Positions 7,866 through 15,859 of a DNA stretch of 42,546 nt are shown here, in pieces (positions within the stretch are counted from its first letter, which is position 1; every line of letters begins with the position of its first letter). The stretch spans positions 1-42,546 of the forward strand of contig CAKSTI010000019.1 in assembly GCA_934500705.1 (NCBI GenBank), written 5' to 3'. A program made the position numbers and the translations under genes. The stretch is from an uncultured Clostridia bacterium (GTDB taxonomy: Bacteria > Bacillota > Clostridia > UMGS1810). Under the pieces are notes generated by a model. The model saw only the letters and a program-made list of their open reading frames with translations, searched no databases and had not been told where the DNA came from.

Positions 7866-8735
7866 TTATTCTCCTGTAATCGGTTTTTCGAGTGTAATTC
7901 TGCCGAGCTTTGCGCCACGGAATTCATCGAGCAGGATTTTTGCCGCACGTTCGGTGTCTATCTCTCCTCCGGAAATTACAAAACCTCTTTTCTTGCCCAA
8001 AAGCTCCAAAAGTTCGTATCCTTCAAGCGTTTCAAAATCCGTCATTTTGTACCGCATTTCAAGTGAAGACGGATAGTTGTCACGCAAAAATACAATAAGC
8101 TTAACGGCAATCTCCTCTATGTCTAAAATCTCGTCTTTTATTGCCCCCGTGAATGCGAGCATCTCGCCGACCTTCGGGTCCTCAAACTTGGGCCACAATA
8201 TACCGGGCGTGTCCAGAAGTTCAAATCCGTTTTGAAGTCTAATCCACTGCTTGCCACGGGTCACGCCGGGACGGTCGCCCGTTATTGCGTTCTTTTTGCC
8301 GGACAGCTTATTTATGAATGATGATTTTCCTACATTGGGTATTCCCACAACCATAATTTTAACCGAGCGGTTTACAAGCCCCCTCGCCCTGTCGTGCTCC
8401 GTCTTGTCCTTTAAAAGTGCACGGCAGGCATCAAAAACGCCGCCGAGCGATTTTCCGGAGGTTGACGACACCGCCTTTACGCTGACGCCCCTTTGGCGGT
8501 AAAAGCTCTCCCACCGCTCCGTCAGCCTTTCGTCCGCAATGTCGCATTTATTGAGAACGAGAAGCCTCGGCTTTGACGGAAACATCTCGTCAATGGACGG
8601 ATTTCTGCTGCTCTGCGGTATTCTTGCATCGGCAAGCTCAACGACAACGTCGATGAGCTTTTGGTTTTCCTGCATCATACGCTTTGTTTTTGTCATATGA
8701 CCCGGAAACCAGTTTATGTTGGAAATTGTTTCCAT
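7866..8735 (-). CDS. rbgA: ribosome biogenesis GTPase RbgA (YlqF)
   Basis: A 289-residue circularly permuted GTPase needed for late 50S subunit maturation. The permuted order is visible: G4 NKCD at 62-65, then G1 GIPNVGKSS at 131-139, then G3 DTPG at 175-178. The N-terminus INWFPGHMTK is typical of YlqF. It is followed directly by rnhB and preceded by a hairpin and a dispersed repeat that separate it from lepB. Confidence 0.95.
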   Translation of the reverse strand: METISNINWFPGHMTKTKRMMQENQKLIDVVVELADARIPQSSRNPSIDEMFPSKPRLLVLNKCDIADERLTERWESFYRQRGVSVKAVSSTSGKSLGGVFDACRALLKDKTEHDRARGLVNRSVKIMVVGIPNVGKSSFINKLSGKKNAITGDRPGVTRGKQWIRLQNGFELLDTPGILWPKFEDPKVGEMLAFTGAIKDEILDIEEIAVKLIVFLRDNYPSSLEMRYKMTDFETLEGYELLELLGKKRGFVISGGEIDTERAAKILLDEFRGAKLGRITLEKPITGE

Positions 8736-8758
8736 AGGTGACCTCCCTGTATGCGTTT

Positions 8759-8794
8759 AAAAGGGGTGCAAAAAACTTTTGTTTTTTGCGCCCC
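8759..8794 (-). terminator. strong hairpin between lepB and rbgA
   Basis: Arms 8763-8776 and 8781-8794 form a 14-base-pair stem with a four-base loop. On the minus strand the stem is followed by TTTT. It lies downstream of lepB and upstream of rbgA, so it probably terminates or attenuates the leftward transcript. Confidence 0.55.
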
Positions 8795-8810
8795 ACCGTT
8801 TTGGTATAGG

Positions 8811-8862
8811 CTCGGAAAAAAGCGTGCAGAGCAGTCTGCAATTCATTCCGAAAAATTTGTTA
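8811..8862. repeat. dispersed intergenic repeat, short copy
   Basis: This segment shares with 29221-29372 the motif GTGCAGAGCAGYCTGCRATT, a following ATTC and AAAATTTGTT, and a preceding CTCG-A-rich GCGTGCAGA. It contains the palindrome TGCAGA-gcag-TCTGCA. Relative to the other copy it lacks about 100 bases of hairpin. On the minus strand the palindrome is followed by CGCTTTTTT, so it could double as a terminator for lepB. Confidence 0.5.
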
Positions 8863-8876
8863 CAGCCGTCCCGGCC

Positions 8877-9470
8877 TTACTTATACAATGAGCCGAACGT
8901 GCTCAGCGGTAACAACCTAAACTGCGCTTTTCCGATTATATTTTTAACCGGAACTGCTCCCACATCGCTGTCACGGCTGTCGTGACTGTTATTCCTGTTG
9001 TCACCGAGTACAAAAACCGTGCCCTCCGGAACGGTAAACGGGTACTCCATATCTCCCATACGGCTCGGCTGTATAGGCTCGGCAATGTACGGCTCGTCAT
9101 AAGCCTTGCCGTCAACGGTCACAGTGCCCGTAAGCGGGTCAATGTCAACCGTCTGACCCTCTGTCGCTATAACCCTCTTTACATACGGGGTTTTGGGACT
9201 TGCCGGCGGTCTGAATATAATTATATCCCCAACCTTGGGCGTATACATAAGCCGTGATGTAAACAGTGTATCGTTATGCGTAAGCGTCGGGTTCATACTC
9301 GGTCCGTCCACCCTTACAAGCGTAAAAACAAATCTGCGTATCAAAAGCGCAATTATAAGCGCAACGGCAATAGATGTGACCCAGTCGAGCGCCTCTTTTT
9401 TCCAATTAAACGGCGGCTTGACATCAGCCGGAACTGCCGTGGTCTGCTCGGTATCGTTAAATTCCTCCAT
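8877..9470 (-). CDS. lepB: signal peptidase I
   Basis: A 197-residue type I signal peptidase that cleaves signal peptides of exported proteins on the outer membrane face. One N-terminal transmembrane helix (about residues 31-51) is followed by the catalytic serine in VDGPSMNPTL (S58), the general-base lysine in YVKRVIA (K98) and the GDNRNNSHDSRD box. ATG 9470 is chosen: GGAGG lies eight bases ahead, whereas the GTG at 9479 abuts that site. It lies downstream of rplS, the usual Firmicutes order. Confidence 0.95.
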   Translation of the reverse strand: MEEFNDTEQTTAVPADVKPPFNWKKEALDWVTSIAVALIIALLIRRFVFTLVRVDGPSMNPTLTHNDTLFTSRLMYTPKVGDIIIFRPPASPKTPYVKRVIATEGQTVDIDPLTGTVTVDGKAYDEPYIAEPIQPSRMGDMEYPFTVPEGTVFVLGDNRNNSHDSRDSDVGAVPVKNIIGKAQFRLLPLSTFGSLYK

Positions 9471-9553
9471 TAAAAACACCTCCGTAATATATCACAAATG
9501 CTATGACCAACCAGTGTTTGACCATAGCACCAAAGTGTGATTTCAAAGAAAAA

Positions 9554-9895
9554 TCATATTTTCTCTTTAACTCTTGTAGCCTTACCGACTCTGTCACGCA
9601 AGTAGTAGAGTTTTGCTCTTCTGACTTTACCTTTTCTGACAACTTCGATTTTAGCCAGCTTAGGAGAATTTACCGGGAAAGTTCTTTCCACACCTACACC
9701 GTAAGAAACACGTCTTACAGTAAAGGTTTCGGCAATACCGCCGTGTTTTTTGGAAATGATTGTTCCTTCAAACACCTGGATTCTTTCTCTTGAACCTTCT
9801 TTAATAAGCACGTGAACCTTTACGGTGTCACCGATGCAAAGTTCGGGAAGGTCTGTTCTTAACTGTGCGCTTGTTAAGCTCTCAATAATATCCAT
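9554..9895 (-). CDS. rplS: 50S ribosomal protein L19
   Basis: A 113-residue L19 at the 30S-50S interface. Family blocks GDTVKVHVLIKEG, QVFEGTIISKKHG and FTVRRVSYGVGVERTFP are intact. The ATG at 9895 follows AGGAGGATATTGAT; upstream in-frame codons lie in the leader. A promoter at 9989-10017 and a hairpin at 9939-9957 in the leader suggest its own transcript with autogenous control. trmD and rimM, its common upstream neighbours, are not adjacent here. Confidence 0.97.
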   Translation of the reverse strand: MDIIESLTSAQLRTDLPELCIGDTVKVHVLIKEGSRERIQVFEGTIISKKHGGIAETFTVRRVSYGVGVERTFPVNSPKLAKIEVVRKGKVRRAKLYYLRDRVGKATRVKEKI

Positions 9896-9938
9896 ATCAA
9901 TATCCTCCTCTCTCCGTAGACGTTCTTGCAAAGCACGT

Positions 9939-9957
9939 GTAACCCATCGTGGGTTAC
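9939..9957 (-). promoter_or_regulatory. rplS leader hairpin (L19 leader candidate)
   Basis: GTAACCCA and TGGGTTAC form a perfect eight-base-pair stem with a three-base loop in the rplS 5' untranslated region, about 45 bases before the start codon. Firmicutes rplS genes are known to carry a structured L19 leader; position and shape fit, but I cannot score it against a covariance model. Confidence 0.55.
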
Positions 9958-9988
9958 TTTACAGAGGACCGTCCGTATACAATTAGAT

Positions 9989-10017
9989 AGTTTACCATAA
10001 TTATCTTAAAAATGCAA
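9989..10017 (-). promoter_or_regulatory. rplS promoter
   Basis: On the minus strand TTGCAT (10012-10017) and TAAACT (9989-9994) are separated by 17 bases. It lies ahead of the leader hairpin and rplS, giving a leader of roughly 85 bases. Confidence 0.6.
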
Positions 10018-10025
10018 GCGTTTTT

Positions 10026-10838
10026 TTAAATTTTTTCATTTTTCTTTAAAAAGTTGATTGTGCAGCATACGGGATAGTGGTCGGAGAGATAAATCCCGTT
10101 ATTTTTGTCCTTCCACAGGCAAACGTCGGAAACGCTGTCCGATATCTCTTTTCCTACATATATATAATCAATTTTCGTGCCGTCACGTCCGTCGTCGGTA
10201 CCCCTGCCGAAGTTATGGAACGTTATGCCTGTGTCTTTGGTTACATCGGCAATCGGATAGTCCGCAAACTCATCACAAAGCCTTATTGCCTCCTCGCCGG
10301 GTTCTGCGTTAAAGTCGCCCAGAATTACGTTGTGGCACTTTGAAAGTTTTTCAAGCTCCGCCGCCTTATCCAATATCTGCCTTATTCCGAGCGCTCTCAC
10401 CTTCTCGCCTATGTAGTCGAGGTGCACCGCATAAAACCTTATCGGAATATCCTCGTGAGCATATTTAAGCGTTACTGCAACACAGGTTCTCGGGCACTCG
10501 CTCTGGCAGTCCTCAAACCGTGACGCCGGAACATACGGCGTAGGAGAAAGCCAGAACTGCTGCGCCTCAAAAAGCTCCATCGTATCGTTTCTGAAAGCTA
10601 TTGACACACCCTCGCCCGCAAAATCGGCGTTTCTGCCGTGACCGATTACGGTGTAATCATTCAAATGCAGTTTAAAAAACTGCCTCATTCCGTCCACAAC
10701 TTCCTGAAAGCATATAACATCGGGTTTTTCGTCCTCGATTTTGTCAAGTATCATTCCGGCACGGTGTATAAAACTGTTTACACCGTCAACCCTATCGTAT
10801 TGGCACCTCAAATTGAACGTTACAACTTTTAATCCCAT
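10026..10838 (-). CDS. endonuclease/exonuclease/phosphatase family protein
   Basis: A 270-residue protein with the DNase I-like fold. Visible family blocks are VTFNLRCQYD at the N-terminus, DVICFQEV with the metal-binding glutamate, VHLDYIGEKVR, ILGDFNAEPGE and the C-terminal LSDHYPV. Such proteins act as phosphodiesterases or phosphatases on nucleic acids, lipids or sugars; the substrate is unknown. No signal peptide is seen. GGAGG precedes the ATG, and the gene has its own promoter at 10874-10902. Confidence 0.85.
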   Translation of the reverse strand: MGLKVVTFNLRCQYDRVDGVNSFIHRAGMILDKIEDEKPDVICFQEVVDGMRQFFKLHLNDYTVIGHGRNADFAGEGVSIAFRNDTMELFEAQQFWLSPTPYVPASRFEDCQSECPRTCVAVTLKYAHEDIPIRFYAVHLDYIGEKVRALGIRQILDKAAELEKLSKCHNVILGDFNAEPGEEAIRLCDEFADYPIADVTKDTGITFHNFGRGTDDGRDGTKIDYIYVGKEISDSVSDVCLWKDKNNGIYLSDHYPVCCTINFLKKNEKI

Positions 10839-10873
10839 AACGTACCCCTCCGTGAAGTAATTTCAATAACCGA

Positions 10874-10902
10874 ATTATAGCACCGCTTTTTTATAAAGTC
10901 AA
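10874..10902 (-). promoter_or_regulatory. promoter of the EEP-family gene
   Basis: On the minus strand TTGACT (10897-10902) and TATAAT (10874-10879) are 17 bases apart, about 35 bases ahead of the start codon at 10838. Confidence 0.75.
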
Positions 10903-11065
10903 TAAATTTTTAATTTAATATTACGCATTTTGTAATCATAACATTTACCGCATTTATGGTAGAGGCGGTGAGGGTGGCTCCGGAAAATTTAAAAGAGGGC
11001 GAAAACTAACGCTCAAAACAGATGAAAACTTGTATTCGGCAGTGTGCCGGCATACAAGTTTTTTA
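10903..11065 (+). terminator. gene-free stretch ending in a rightward terminator
   Basis: No coding sequence is seen here. A stem formed by 11025-11035 and 11052-11062, with an inner GGC/GCC pair, is followed by a T-run to 11065, a good Rho-independent terminator for a rightward transcript. It lies upstream of the metY promoter, so it does not belong to the metY messenger. The preceding purine-rich stretch (about 10960-11020) may be a short RNA; no rightward promoter is clear. Confidence 0.5.
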
Positions 11066-11092
11066 TTTAATTCAATAAATTTCTAAAAATTT

Positions 11093-11123
11093 CTATTTAC
11101 CTATTGACAAAGTAGGTAAATAG
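11093..11123. promoter_or_regulatory. palindromic operator over the metY-cysK promoter
   Basis: CTATTTACCTA and TAGGTAAATAG are perfect 11-base inverted arms separated by nine bases. The palindrome covers the -35 box and most of the spacer of the promoter at 11104-11132. An AT-rich dyad in this position fits repression by an Rrf2-type regulator, and the operon's third gene encodes one. Confidence 0.7.
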
Positions 11124-11132
11124 ATGTATAAT
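11104..11132 (+). promoter_or_regulatory. metY-cysK-rrf2 promoter
   Basis: TTGACA (11104-11109) and TATAAT (11127-11132) are both consensus and 17 bases apart. The start codon of metY is 36 bases downstream. The strong promoter inside a perfect dyad implies tight repression. Confidence 0.9.
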
Positions 11133-11167
11133 AACCGCAACAAACAACGAACGAAAGGAAGATTGCA

Positions 11168-12454
11168 ATGAGCAAAAAATACAGATTTGAAACACAGCAA
11201 GTTCACGTCGGTCAGGAAACGCCCGACAGCGCAACGGACGCAAGAGCCGTTCCGATATACGCCACGACCTCATATGTTTTTAAAGACTCTGCACAGGCGG
11301 CAGGACGCTTTGGACTCACCGAGGGCGGAAACATCTACACAAGGCTTATGAACCCGACTTCCGATGTATTTGAAAAGCGCATAGCCGCTCTTGAAGGCGG
11401 TGCGGCGGCACTGGCAACTGCGTCAGGCTCGGCGGCGATTACATATGCGGTGCAAAACATTGCAGTAGCCGGCGACCACATCGTATCGTCATCTAACCTA
11501 TACGGCGGAACGTACAACCTTTTTGCAAACACTCTCCCGGAGCAGGGACTCACAACAACGTTTGTTGACCCGTCCGACCCGCAGAACTTTGAGAGCGCAA
11601 TCAAGGAGAACACCAAACTGCTCTATGCCGAAACACTCGGAAACCCCAACTCGGACGTCATAGACTTAAAGGCGATTGCGGACGTCGCCCACAAGCACGG
11701 CATTCCGCTTATCGTTGACAACACCTTTGCCACACCCTACCTTTTAAGACCTATCGAGTACGGCGCAGATGTTGTTGTTCACTCGGCGACCAAGTTTATC
11801 GGCGGTCACGGCACTGTTATGGGCGGCGTTGTGGTAGACAGCGGAAAATTTGACTGGGCGGCAAACGACAAATTCCCCGGACTTTCAAAGCCCAACCCCT
11901 CATACCACGGAGTTGTGTTCACCGAGGCTTGCGGAAACCTCGCATATATAATGAAGCTGCGCACAACGCTTATGAGGGACCAGGGAGCGACAATCTCTCC
12001 GTTTAACTCGTTCCTGTTGTTGCAGGGACTCGAAACCCTCTCTCTGCGTGTTGAACGCCACGTGGAAAATGCGCTTAAAGTAGTGGAATTTCTTAAAAAC
12101 CACCCCAAGGTAAAAAAGGTAAACCACCCGTCGCTGGAAACAGGCAGGCAAAAAGAGCTTTACGAATCATACTTTCCTAACGGCGCAGGCTCGATATTTA
12201 CCTTTGAGATAGACGGCGGTGCGGACGAGGCAAAGAGGTTTACGGAAAGTCTTGAACTTTTCTCACTCCTTGCAAACGTTGCGGACGTAAAATCGCTTGT
12301 AATCCACCCGGCGTCAACCACACACTCACAGCTTTCCGAGGAGGAACTGCTCTCGTGCGGAATTACCCCGTCCACGGTAAGACTCTCCATAGGAACGGAG
12401 CACATTGACGATATTATAGACGACTTAAAATCAGGATTTGAAAAAATAAAATAA
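11168..12454 (+). CDS. metY: O-acetylhomoserine aminocarboxypropyltransferase / cysteine synthase (MetY family)
   Basis: A 428-residue PLP enzyme of the Cys/Met metabolism family. MetY enzymes join sulfide (or methanethiol) to O-acetylhomoserine, giving homocysteine. The N-terminus FETQQVHVGQ and the block YTRLMNPTSDVFEKRIAALEGG are typical. The PLP lysine lies in HSATKFIGGHGT (K209). GAAAGGAAG precedes the ATG. First gene of a three-gene operon with cysK and an Rrf2 regulator, under the palindromic operator at 11093-11123. Confidence 0.92.
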   Translation: MSKKYRFETQQVHVGQETPDSATDARAVPIYATTSYVFKDSAQAAGRFGLTEGGNIYTRLMNPTSDVFEKRIAALEGGAAALATASGSAAITYAVQNIAVAGDHIVSSSNLYGGTYNLFANTLPEQGLTTTFVDPSDPQNFESAIKENTKLLYAETLGNPNSDVIDLKAIADVAHKHGIPLIVDNTFATPYLLRPIEYGADVVVHSATKFIGGHGTVMGGVVVDSGKFDWAANDKFPGLSKPNPSYHGVVFTEACGNLAYIMKLRTTLMRDQGATISPFNSFLLLQGLETLSLRVERHVENALKVVEFLKNHPKVKKVNHPSLETGRQKELYESYFPNGAGSIFTFEIDGGADEAKRFTESLELFSLLANVADVKSLVIHPASTTHSQLSEEELLSCGITPSTVRLSIGTEHIDDIIDDLKSGFEKIK

Positions 12455-12469
12455 AAGGAGATTATTATT

Positions 12470-13405
12470 ATGTCAAAAATTTATACGTCAGCCGACCGGT
12501 TAATAGGCAAAACACCGCTTTTGGAACTTGCACACATTGAAAAGAAATATGACCTCAAAGCAAAAATTCTTGCAAAATTGGAGTACTTTAACCCGGCAGG
12601 CTCGGTTAAGGACAGAATTGCAAAGGCAATGCTCGACCAAGCTGAAAAAGAGGGAAAGGTCAACAAAGATACCGTTATAATCGAACCCACAAGCGGAAAC
12701 ACGGGCATAGGTCTTGCCTCCGTTGCCGCAGCAAGAGGATACCGCATTATAATCGTTATGCCGGAAACTATGTCGGTAGAGCGCAGACAGCTTATGAAGG
12801 CATACGGCGCAGAACTTGTGCTCTCCGAGGGCGCAAAGGGTATGAAGGGCGCCATTGCCAAGGCAAAGGAGCTTTCCGAGGAGATAGCAAACAGCTTTAT
12901 CCCCTCGCAGTTTGAAAACAAGGCAAACCCCAAGGCTCACTACGACACAACAGGCCCCGAAATTTATGAGGACACCGACGGCAAGGTTGACATATTCGTT
13001 GCAGGCGTCGGCACAGGCGGTACCGTTACCGGTGTCGGCGAGTATCTAAAAGACCAAAACCCGGACATCAAAGTCGTTGCGGTTGAACCTGCTACTTCTG
13101 CCGTGCTCTCCACCGGAGTTGCCGGAGCACACAAAATCCAGGGCATAGGCGCAGGATTTGTACCGGACGTTTTGAATACCAAAATTTATGACGAGATAAT
13201 CGCAGTCGGCAACGAGGACGCCTTTGCAACCGGCAAGTTAATCGGCAGAAGCGAGGGCGTGCTTGTGGGAATATCCTCAGGTGCGGCGGTTTATGCGGCG
13301 ATAGAACTTGCAAAAAGACCCGAAAACGAGGGCAAAAACATCGTTGTACTTCTCCCCGACACAGGCGACCGTTATCTTTCAACACCGCTCTTTGCAGAGG
13401 AATAA
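12470..13405 (+). CDS. cysK: cysteine synthase A (O-acetylserine sulfhydrylase)
   Basis: A 311-residue fold-type II PLP enzyme that makes cysteine from O-acetylserine and sulfide. The PLP lysine is in NPAGSVKDR (K47); the phosphate and substrate loop PTSGNTG follows near residue 73. GTGGTVTGVG and SSGAAVYAA blocks are also present, and the C-terminus LPDTGDRYLSTPLF is typical of CysK. AAGGAG precedes the ATG, 15 bases after metY. No cysE is visible nearby. Confidence 0.95.
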   Translation: MSKIYTSADRLIGKTPLLELAHIEKKYDLKAKILAKLEYFNPAGSVKDRIAKAMLDQAEKEGKVNKDTVIIEPTSGNTGIGLASVAAARGYRIIIVMPETMSVERRQLMKAYGAELVLSEGAKGMKGAIAKAKELSEEIANSFIPSQFENKANPKAHYDTTGPEIYEDTDGKVDIFVAGVGTGGTVTGVGEYLKDQNPDIKVVAVEPATSAVLSTGVAGAHKIQGIGAGFVPDVLNTKIYDEIIAVGNEDAFATGKLIGRSEGVLVGISSGAAVYAAIELAKRPENEGKNIVVLLPDTGDRYLSTPLFAEE

Positions 13406-13428
13406 TTTAAACAATCGGAGGTTACGTT

Positions 13429-13830
13429 ATGTTAATTTCCACACGGGGCAGATATGCCCTTAGAGTTATGATAGACCTGGCGCAGCACCGTGATGAGGGG
13501 TATGTTCCTATGAAGGACGTTGCCGAAAGGCAGGGAATATCCCTTAAATACATCGGCGGTATTATGCCGGTGCTCACAAAAAACAAACTCGTTGAGGGAA
13601 TACACGGCAAAGGCGGCGGCTACCGCCTTACCAAAGCACCGAATGAATATAAAATCGGCGATATATTAAGCCTCACCGAGGGCGACCTCTCCCCCGTTGC
13701 CTGCCTCAGAGCCGACGCAAAGCCGTGTCCGAGAAAGGCACAGTGCGCAACAATCGGACTTTGGGAGGAACTCAAAGAGGTTATAGGAGATTTTCTTGAT
13801 AAGAAAACACTTTCGGACTTAATGAACTGA
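13429..13830 (+). CDS. Rrf2 family transcriptional regulator
   Basis: A 133-residue winged-helix regulator beginning MLISTRGRYALRVMIDLA, the Rrf2/IscR/CymR hallmark. The recognition region includes RQGISLKYIGGIMPVL and the wing GKGGGYRLTK. Three cysteines, C92, C100 and C106, are spaced C-x7-C-x5-C, close to the IscR cluster-binding cysteines, so it may bind an iron-sulfur cluster. The neighbours metY and cysK suggest a CymR-like role in sulfur control, probably through the dyad at 11093-11123. Both ideas are inferred from context. Confidence 0.88.
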   Translation: MLISTRGRYALRVMIDLAQHRDEGYVPMKDVAERQGISLKYIGGIMPVLTKNKLVEGIHGKGGGYRLTKAPNEYKIGDILSLTEGDLSPVACLRADAKPCPRKAQCATIGLWEELKEVIGDFLDKKTLSDLMN

Positions 13831-13865
13831 AAAATGCAGTCACGCTTTTTGCGTGACTGCATTTT
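13831..13865. terminator. bidirectional terminator between rrf2 and malY
   Basis: A perfect 15-base inverted repeat (13831-13845 and 13851-13865) with a five-T loop carries A-runs and T-runs on both sides, so it can terminate both converging transcripts. The last codons of the leftward aminotransferase-fold gene lie within the stem. Confidence 0.9.
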
Positions 13866-15009
13866 TGTATCTTTCCGTTCCCGTTTCAAGTCTTTTAATG
13901 CCATCGGCGAGCCGCTCTTTGGGGCACGCAATGTTAAGACGCAAAAACTTTTCTCCGCCTGTTCCGTACTGCGCTCCGTCGGAGAGATAAAGACCCGTTT
14001 CCCGTCTTATGAACCGTGCCAGCTCCCTTGAATTCTCGCAAATTTCGGAGCAGTCAAGCCACATAAGATAAGTGGCGTCGGACTTGACCGCCTTAACGCT
14101 CTTTAAGGCGGTGTGCACAATTTTGCGGTTTTCGTCCAAATATTGCCTTAATTCATCGAGCCAATGACCGCCCCCATCATATGCCGCTATTGCCGCCGCT
14201 GTTGCAAAGCAGTTGGGCTCGGCAACCTCGTCGGTATTGAGGGCACGGTTTACCTTATTTCTTAAAAATTCATTGGGAACGACTGCGGCGGCAGTCTGCA
14301 AACCGGCGATGTTAAACGTCTTTGTGGGGGCAACGCACATAATGCAGTTTTGCGCACATTCATCGGATACGGATGCAAACGGCGTATAGCTCTTGCCAAC
14401 GGCGGTTAAATCGCAGTGAATTTCGTCGCTCACCGCAATTACTCCGTGCTTTTTACACAGACTGCCCACTTTTTTAATTGTTTCCCTGTCCCATATTTTG
14501 CCGACGGGGTTGTGAGGGTTACAGAATATAAGCATCGTCGTCTGCGGATTTTTAAGTTTGCGCTCCAAATCGTCAAAGTCAATGAAGTACTTACCGCCGT
14601 CATACTTTAACGGACATTCGAGGACGTTTCTGCCGTTGTTTACAATAGAATTGAAAAAGATATTGTAAACGGGTGTGAACACAACCACGTTTTCGGCAGG
14701 CGTTGTGAGCTTTCTGACCACGCTGGAAATCACGGGGATTACACCGGTGCTGAAAATGAGCCATTCCTTTTTAATCTCAAACCCATACCGCCTTTTCCAC
14801 CAACCGATGTACGCACTGTACCATTCGGGCGGAATTACGCTGTAACCGAATATGCCGTGGCGTGCCCTTTTTTCCAGTGCTTCGGTAATCTGCGGTGCGG
14901 TCTTAAAGTCCATATCGGCAACCCACATCGGCAGTTCGCTATCGGAAACGTCCCACTTTAAAGAGTTGGTGCCGCTCCTGTCGGTAAGTTCGTCAAAGTT
15001 ATATTTCAT
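13840..15009 (-). CDS. MalY/PatB family PLP enzyme, probable cystathionine beta-lyase
   Basis: A 389-residue fold-type I enzyme of the MalY/PatB class; members cleave cystathionine or other cysteine conjugates by beta-elimination. Family blocks are ELPMWVADMDF near the N-terminus, CNPHNPVGKIW, VSDEIHCDL and the PLP-lysine motif APTKTFNIAGLQ (K230). The C-terminus is encoded inside the terminator stem at 13831-13865. Its ATG overlaps the stop of the DUF3737 gene by 11 bases. It is probably the last gene of a unit headed by the broken merR. Its location opposite metY-cysK fits sulfur amino acid metabolism. Confidence 0.88.
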   Translation of the reverse strand: MKYNFDELTDRSGTNSLKWDVSDSELPMWVADMDFKTAPQITEALEKRARHGIFGYSVIPPEWYSAYIGWWKRRYGFEIKKEWLIFSTGVIPVISSVVRKLTTPAENVVVFTPVYNIFFNSIVNNGRNVLECPLKYDGGKYFIDFDDLERKLKNPQTTMLIFCNPHNPVGKIWDRETIKKVGSLCKKHGVIAVSDEIHCDLTAVGKSYTPFASVSDECAQNCIMCVAPTKTFNIAGLQTAAAVVPNEFLRNKVNRALNTDEVAEPNCFATAAAIAAYDGGGHWLDELRQYLDENRKIVHTALKSVKAVKSDATYLMWLDCSEICENSRELARFIRRETGLYLSDGAQYGTGGEKFLRLNIACPKERLADGIKRLETGTERYKNAVTQKA

Positions 15010-15853
15010 TGCTGTGCTCCCTTACGATTATTTTTGTTTTATCGGGGTTTACCTTGTCTTTTTCTATTATCAGTTCCCCTATTTCCTCGGCACGTATTAT
15101 GCCCTCGGACGGATTTATTACGCTGTCGATTTTTGAGCAGATGTCCGCATCTACGGCAGAATATTCAAACGCAAGGGTTGTGTTTAAGAGTTTGCAGTTT
15201 CTCATTACAAGATTGTCAATGTAGCACATACCCTGCAAGCTCTCGACCGTGCAGTTTTCAAGTGTGAGATTTTTGGCGTTCCAGCCCAGATATTCGCCGG
15301 ATATGAATGAATTTCTGACCGTTATGTTTTCGCTGTTCCAGAATGCGTCCTTGGAGAGCATTTTTGCGTTATCCACCGTCACATTTTTTGCCCCGTCAAA
15401 CGAATAATTGCCGTTTAGGCGGAAGTTGTTCAGTTTAATGTCATAGCTGTTCATTGCAAAATAATCTCCGCTTGCGGCAATGTTTTCCGCCTCGATTTTT
15501 CCGCAGTTCCACAGTGTTTCCGAGGCATTCGGCATCGTGATGTTTTTAAGCGATATGCCATCGCATCGCCTGAAAGTTTTGGGCGCCTCAATTATTGTGT
15601 CCTCAACGGTTATATCCTTGGTGTACCAAATTCCGGCACGTGCCGTTTCAAACAAAGTGCAGTCCTTCATATAAATATCACTGCTGTACCACAGGGGATA
15701 TTTCCACTTAAATCCGCTCCGGTACAGCTTTATGTTTCCGCTCTCTTTGAGCGGTGACTCGCCGTTTAAAAAAATTGTATCGTAAATTTCCAGATTTTTT
15801 CCCATAAACAAGGCTCTCTCGCCCTCATAAACCGCCTGTTTTATTATCTCCAT
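14999..15853 (-). CDS. DUF3737 family protein, right-handed beta-helix
   Basis: A 284-residue protein I assign to DUF3737 from its N-terminus (QAVYEGERALFMGKNLEIYDTIF) and the run of short beta-helix turns such as LKNITMPNASETLWNC, VTVDNAKMLSKDAFW and ITVRNSFISGEYLGW. There is no signal peptide. Function is unknown; the fold resembles pectate-lyase-like helices, but no catalytic site is evident. It is often found beside MerR regulators and PLP enzymes in Firmicutes, which matches its neighbours here. AGAAAGAGG precedes the ATG, which starts six bases after the merR stop. Confidence 0.8.
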   Translation of the reverse strand: MEIIKQAVYEGERALFMGKNLEIYDTIFLNGESPLKESGNIKLYRSGFKWKYPLWYSSDIYMKDCTLFETARAGIWYTKDITVEDTIIEAPKTFRRCDGISLKNITMPNASETLWNCGKIEAENIAASGDYFAMNSYDIKLNNFRLNGNYSFDGAKNVTVDNAKMLSKDAFWNSENITVRNSFISGEYLGWNAKNLTLENCTVESLQGMCYIDNLVMRNCKLLNTTLAFEYSAVDADICSKIDSVINPSEGIIRAEEIGELIIEKDKVNPDKTKIIVREHSNEI

Positions 15854-15859
15854 AATAAC

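Noticed and set aside
10950..11065. T-box leader, suggested by AGGGTGG next to a terminator
   Set aside because: The conserved ACCGCG part is missing, the terminator is about 60 bases away and does not compete with the motif, and the metY promoter lies downstream of it.
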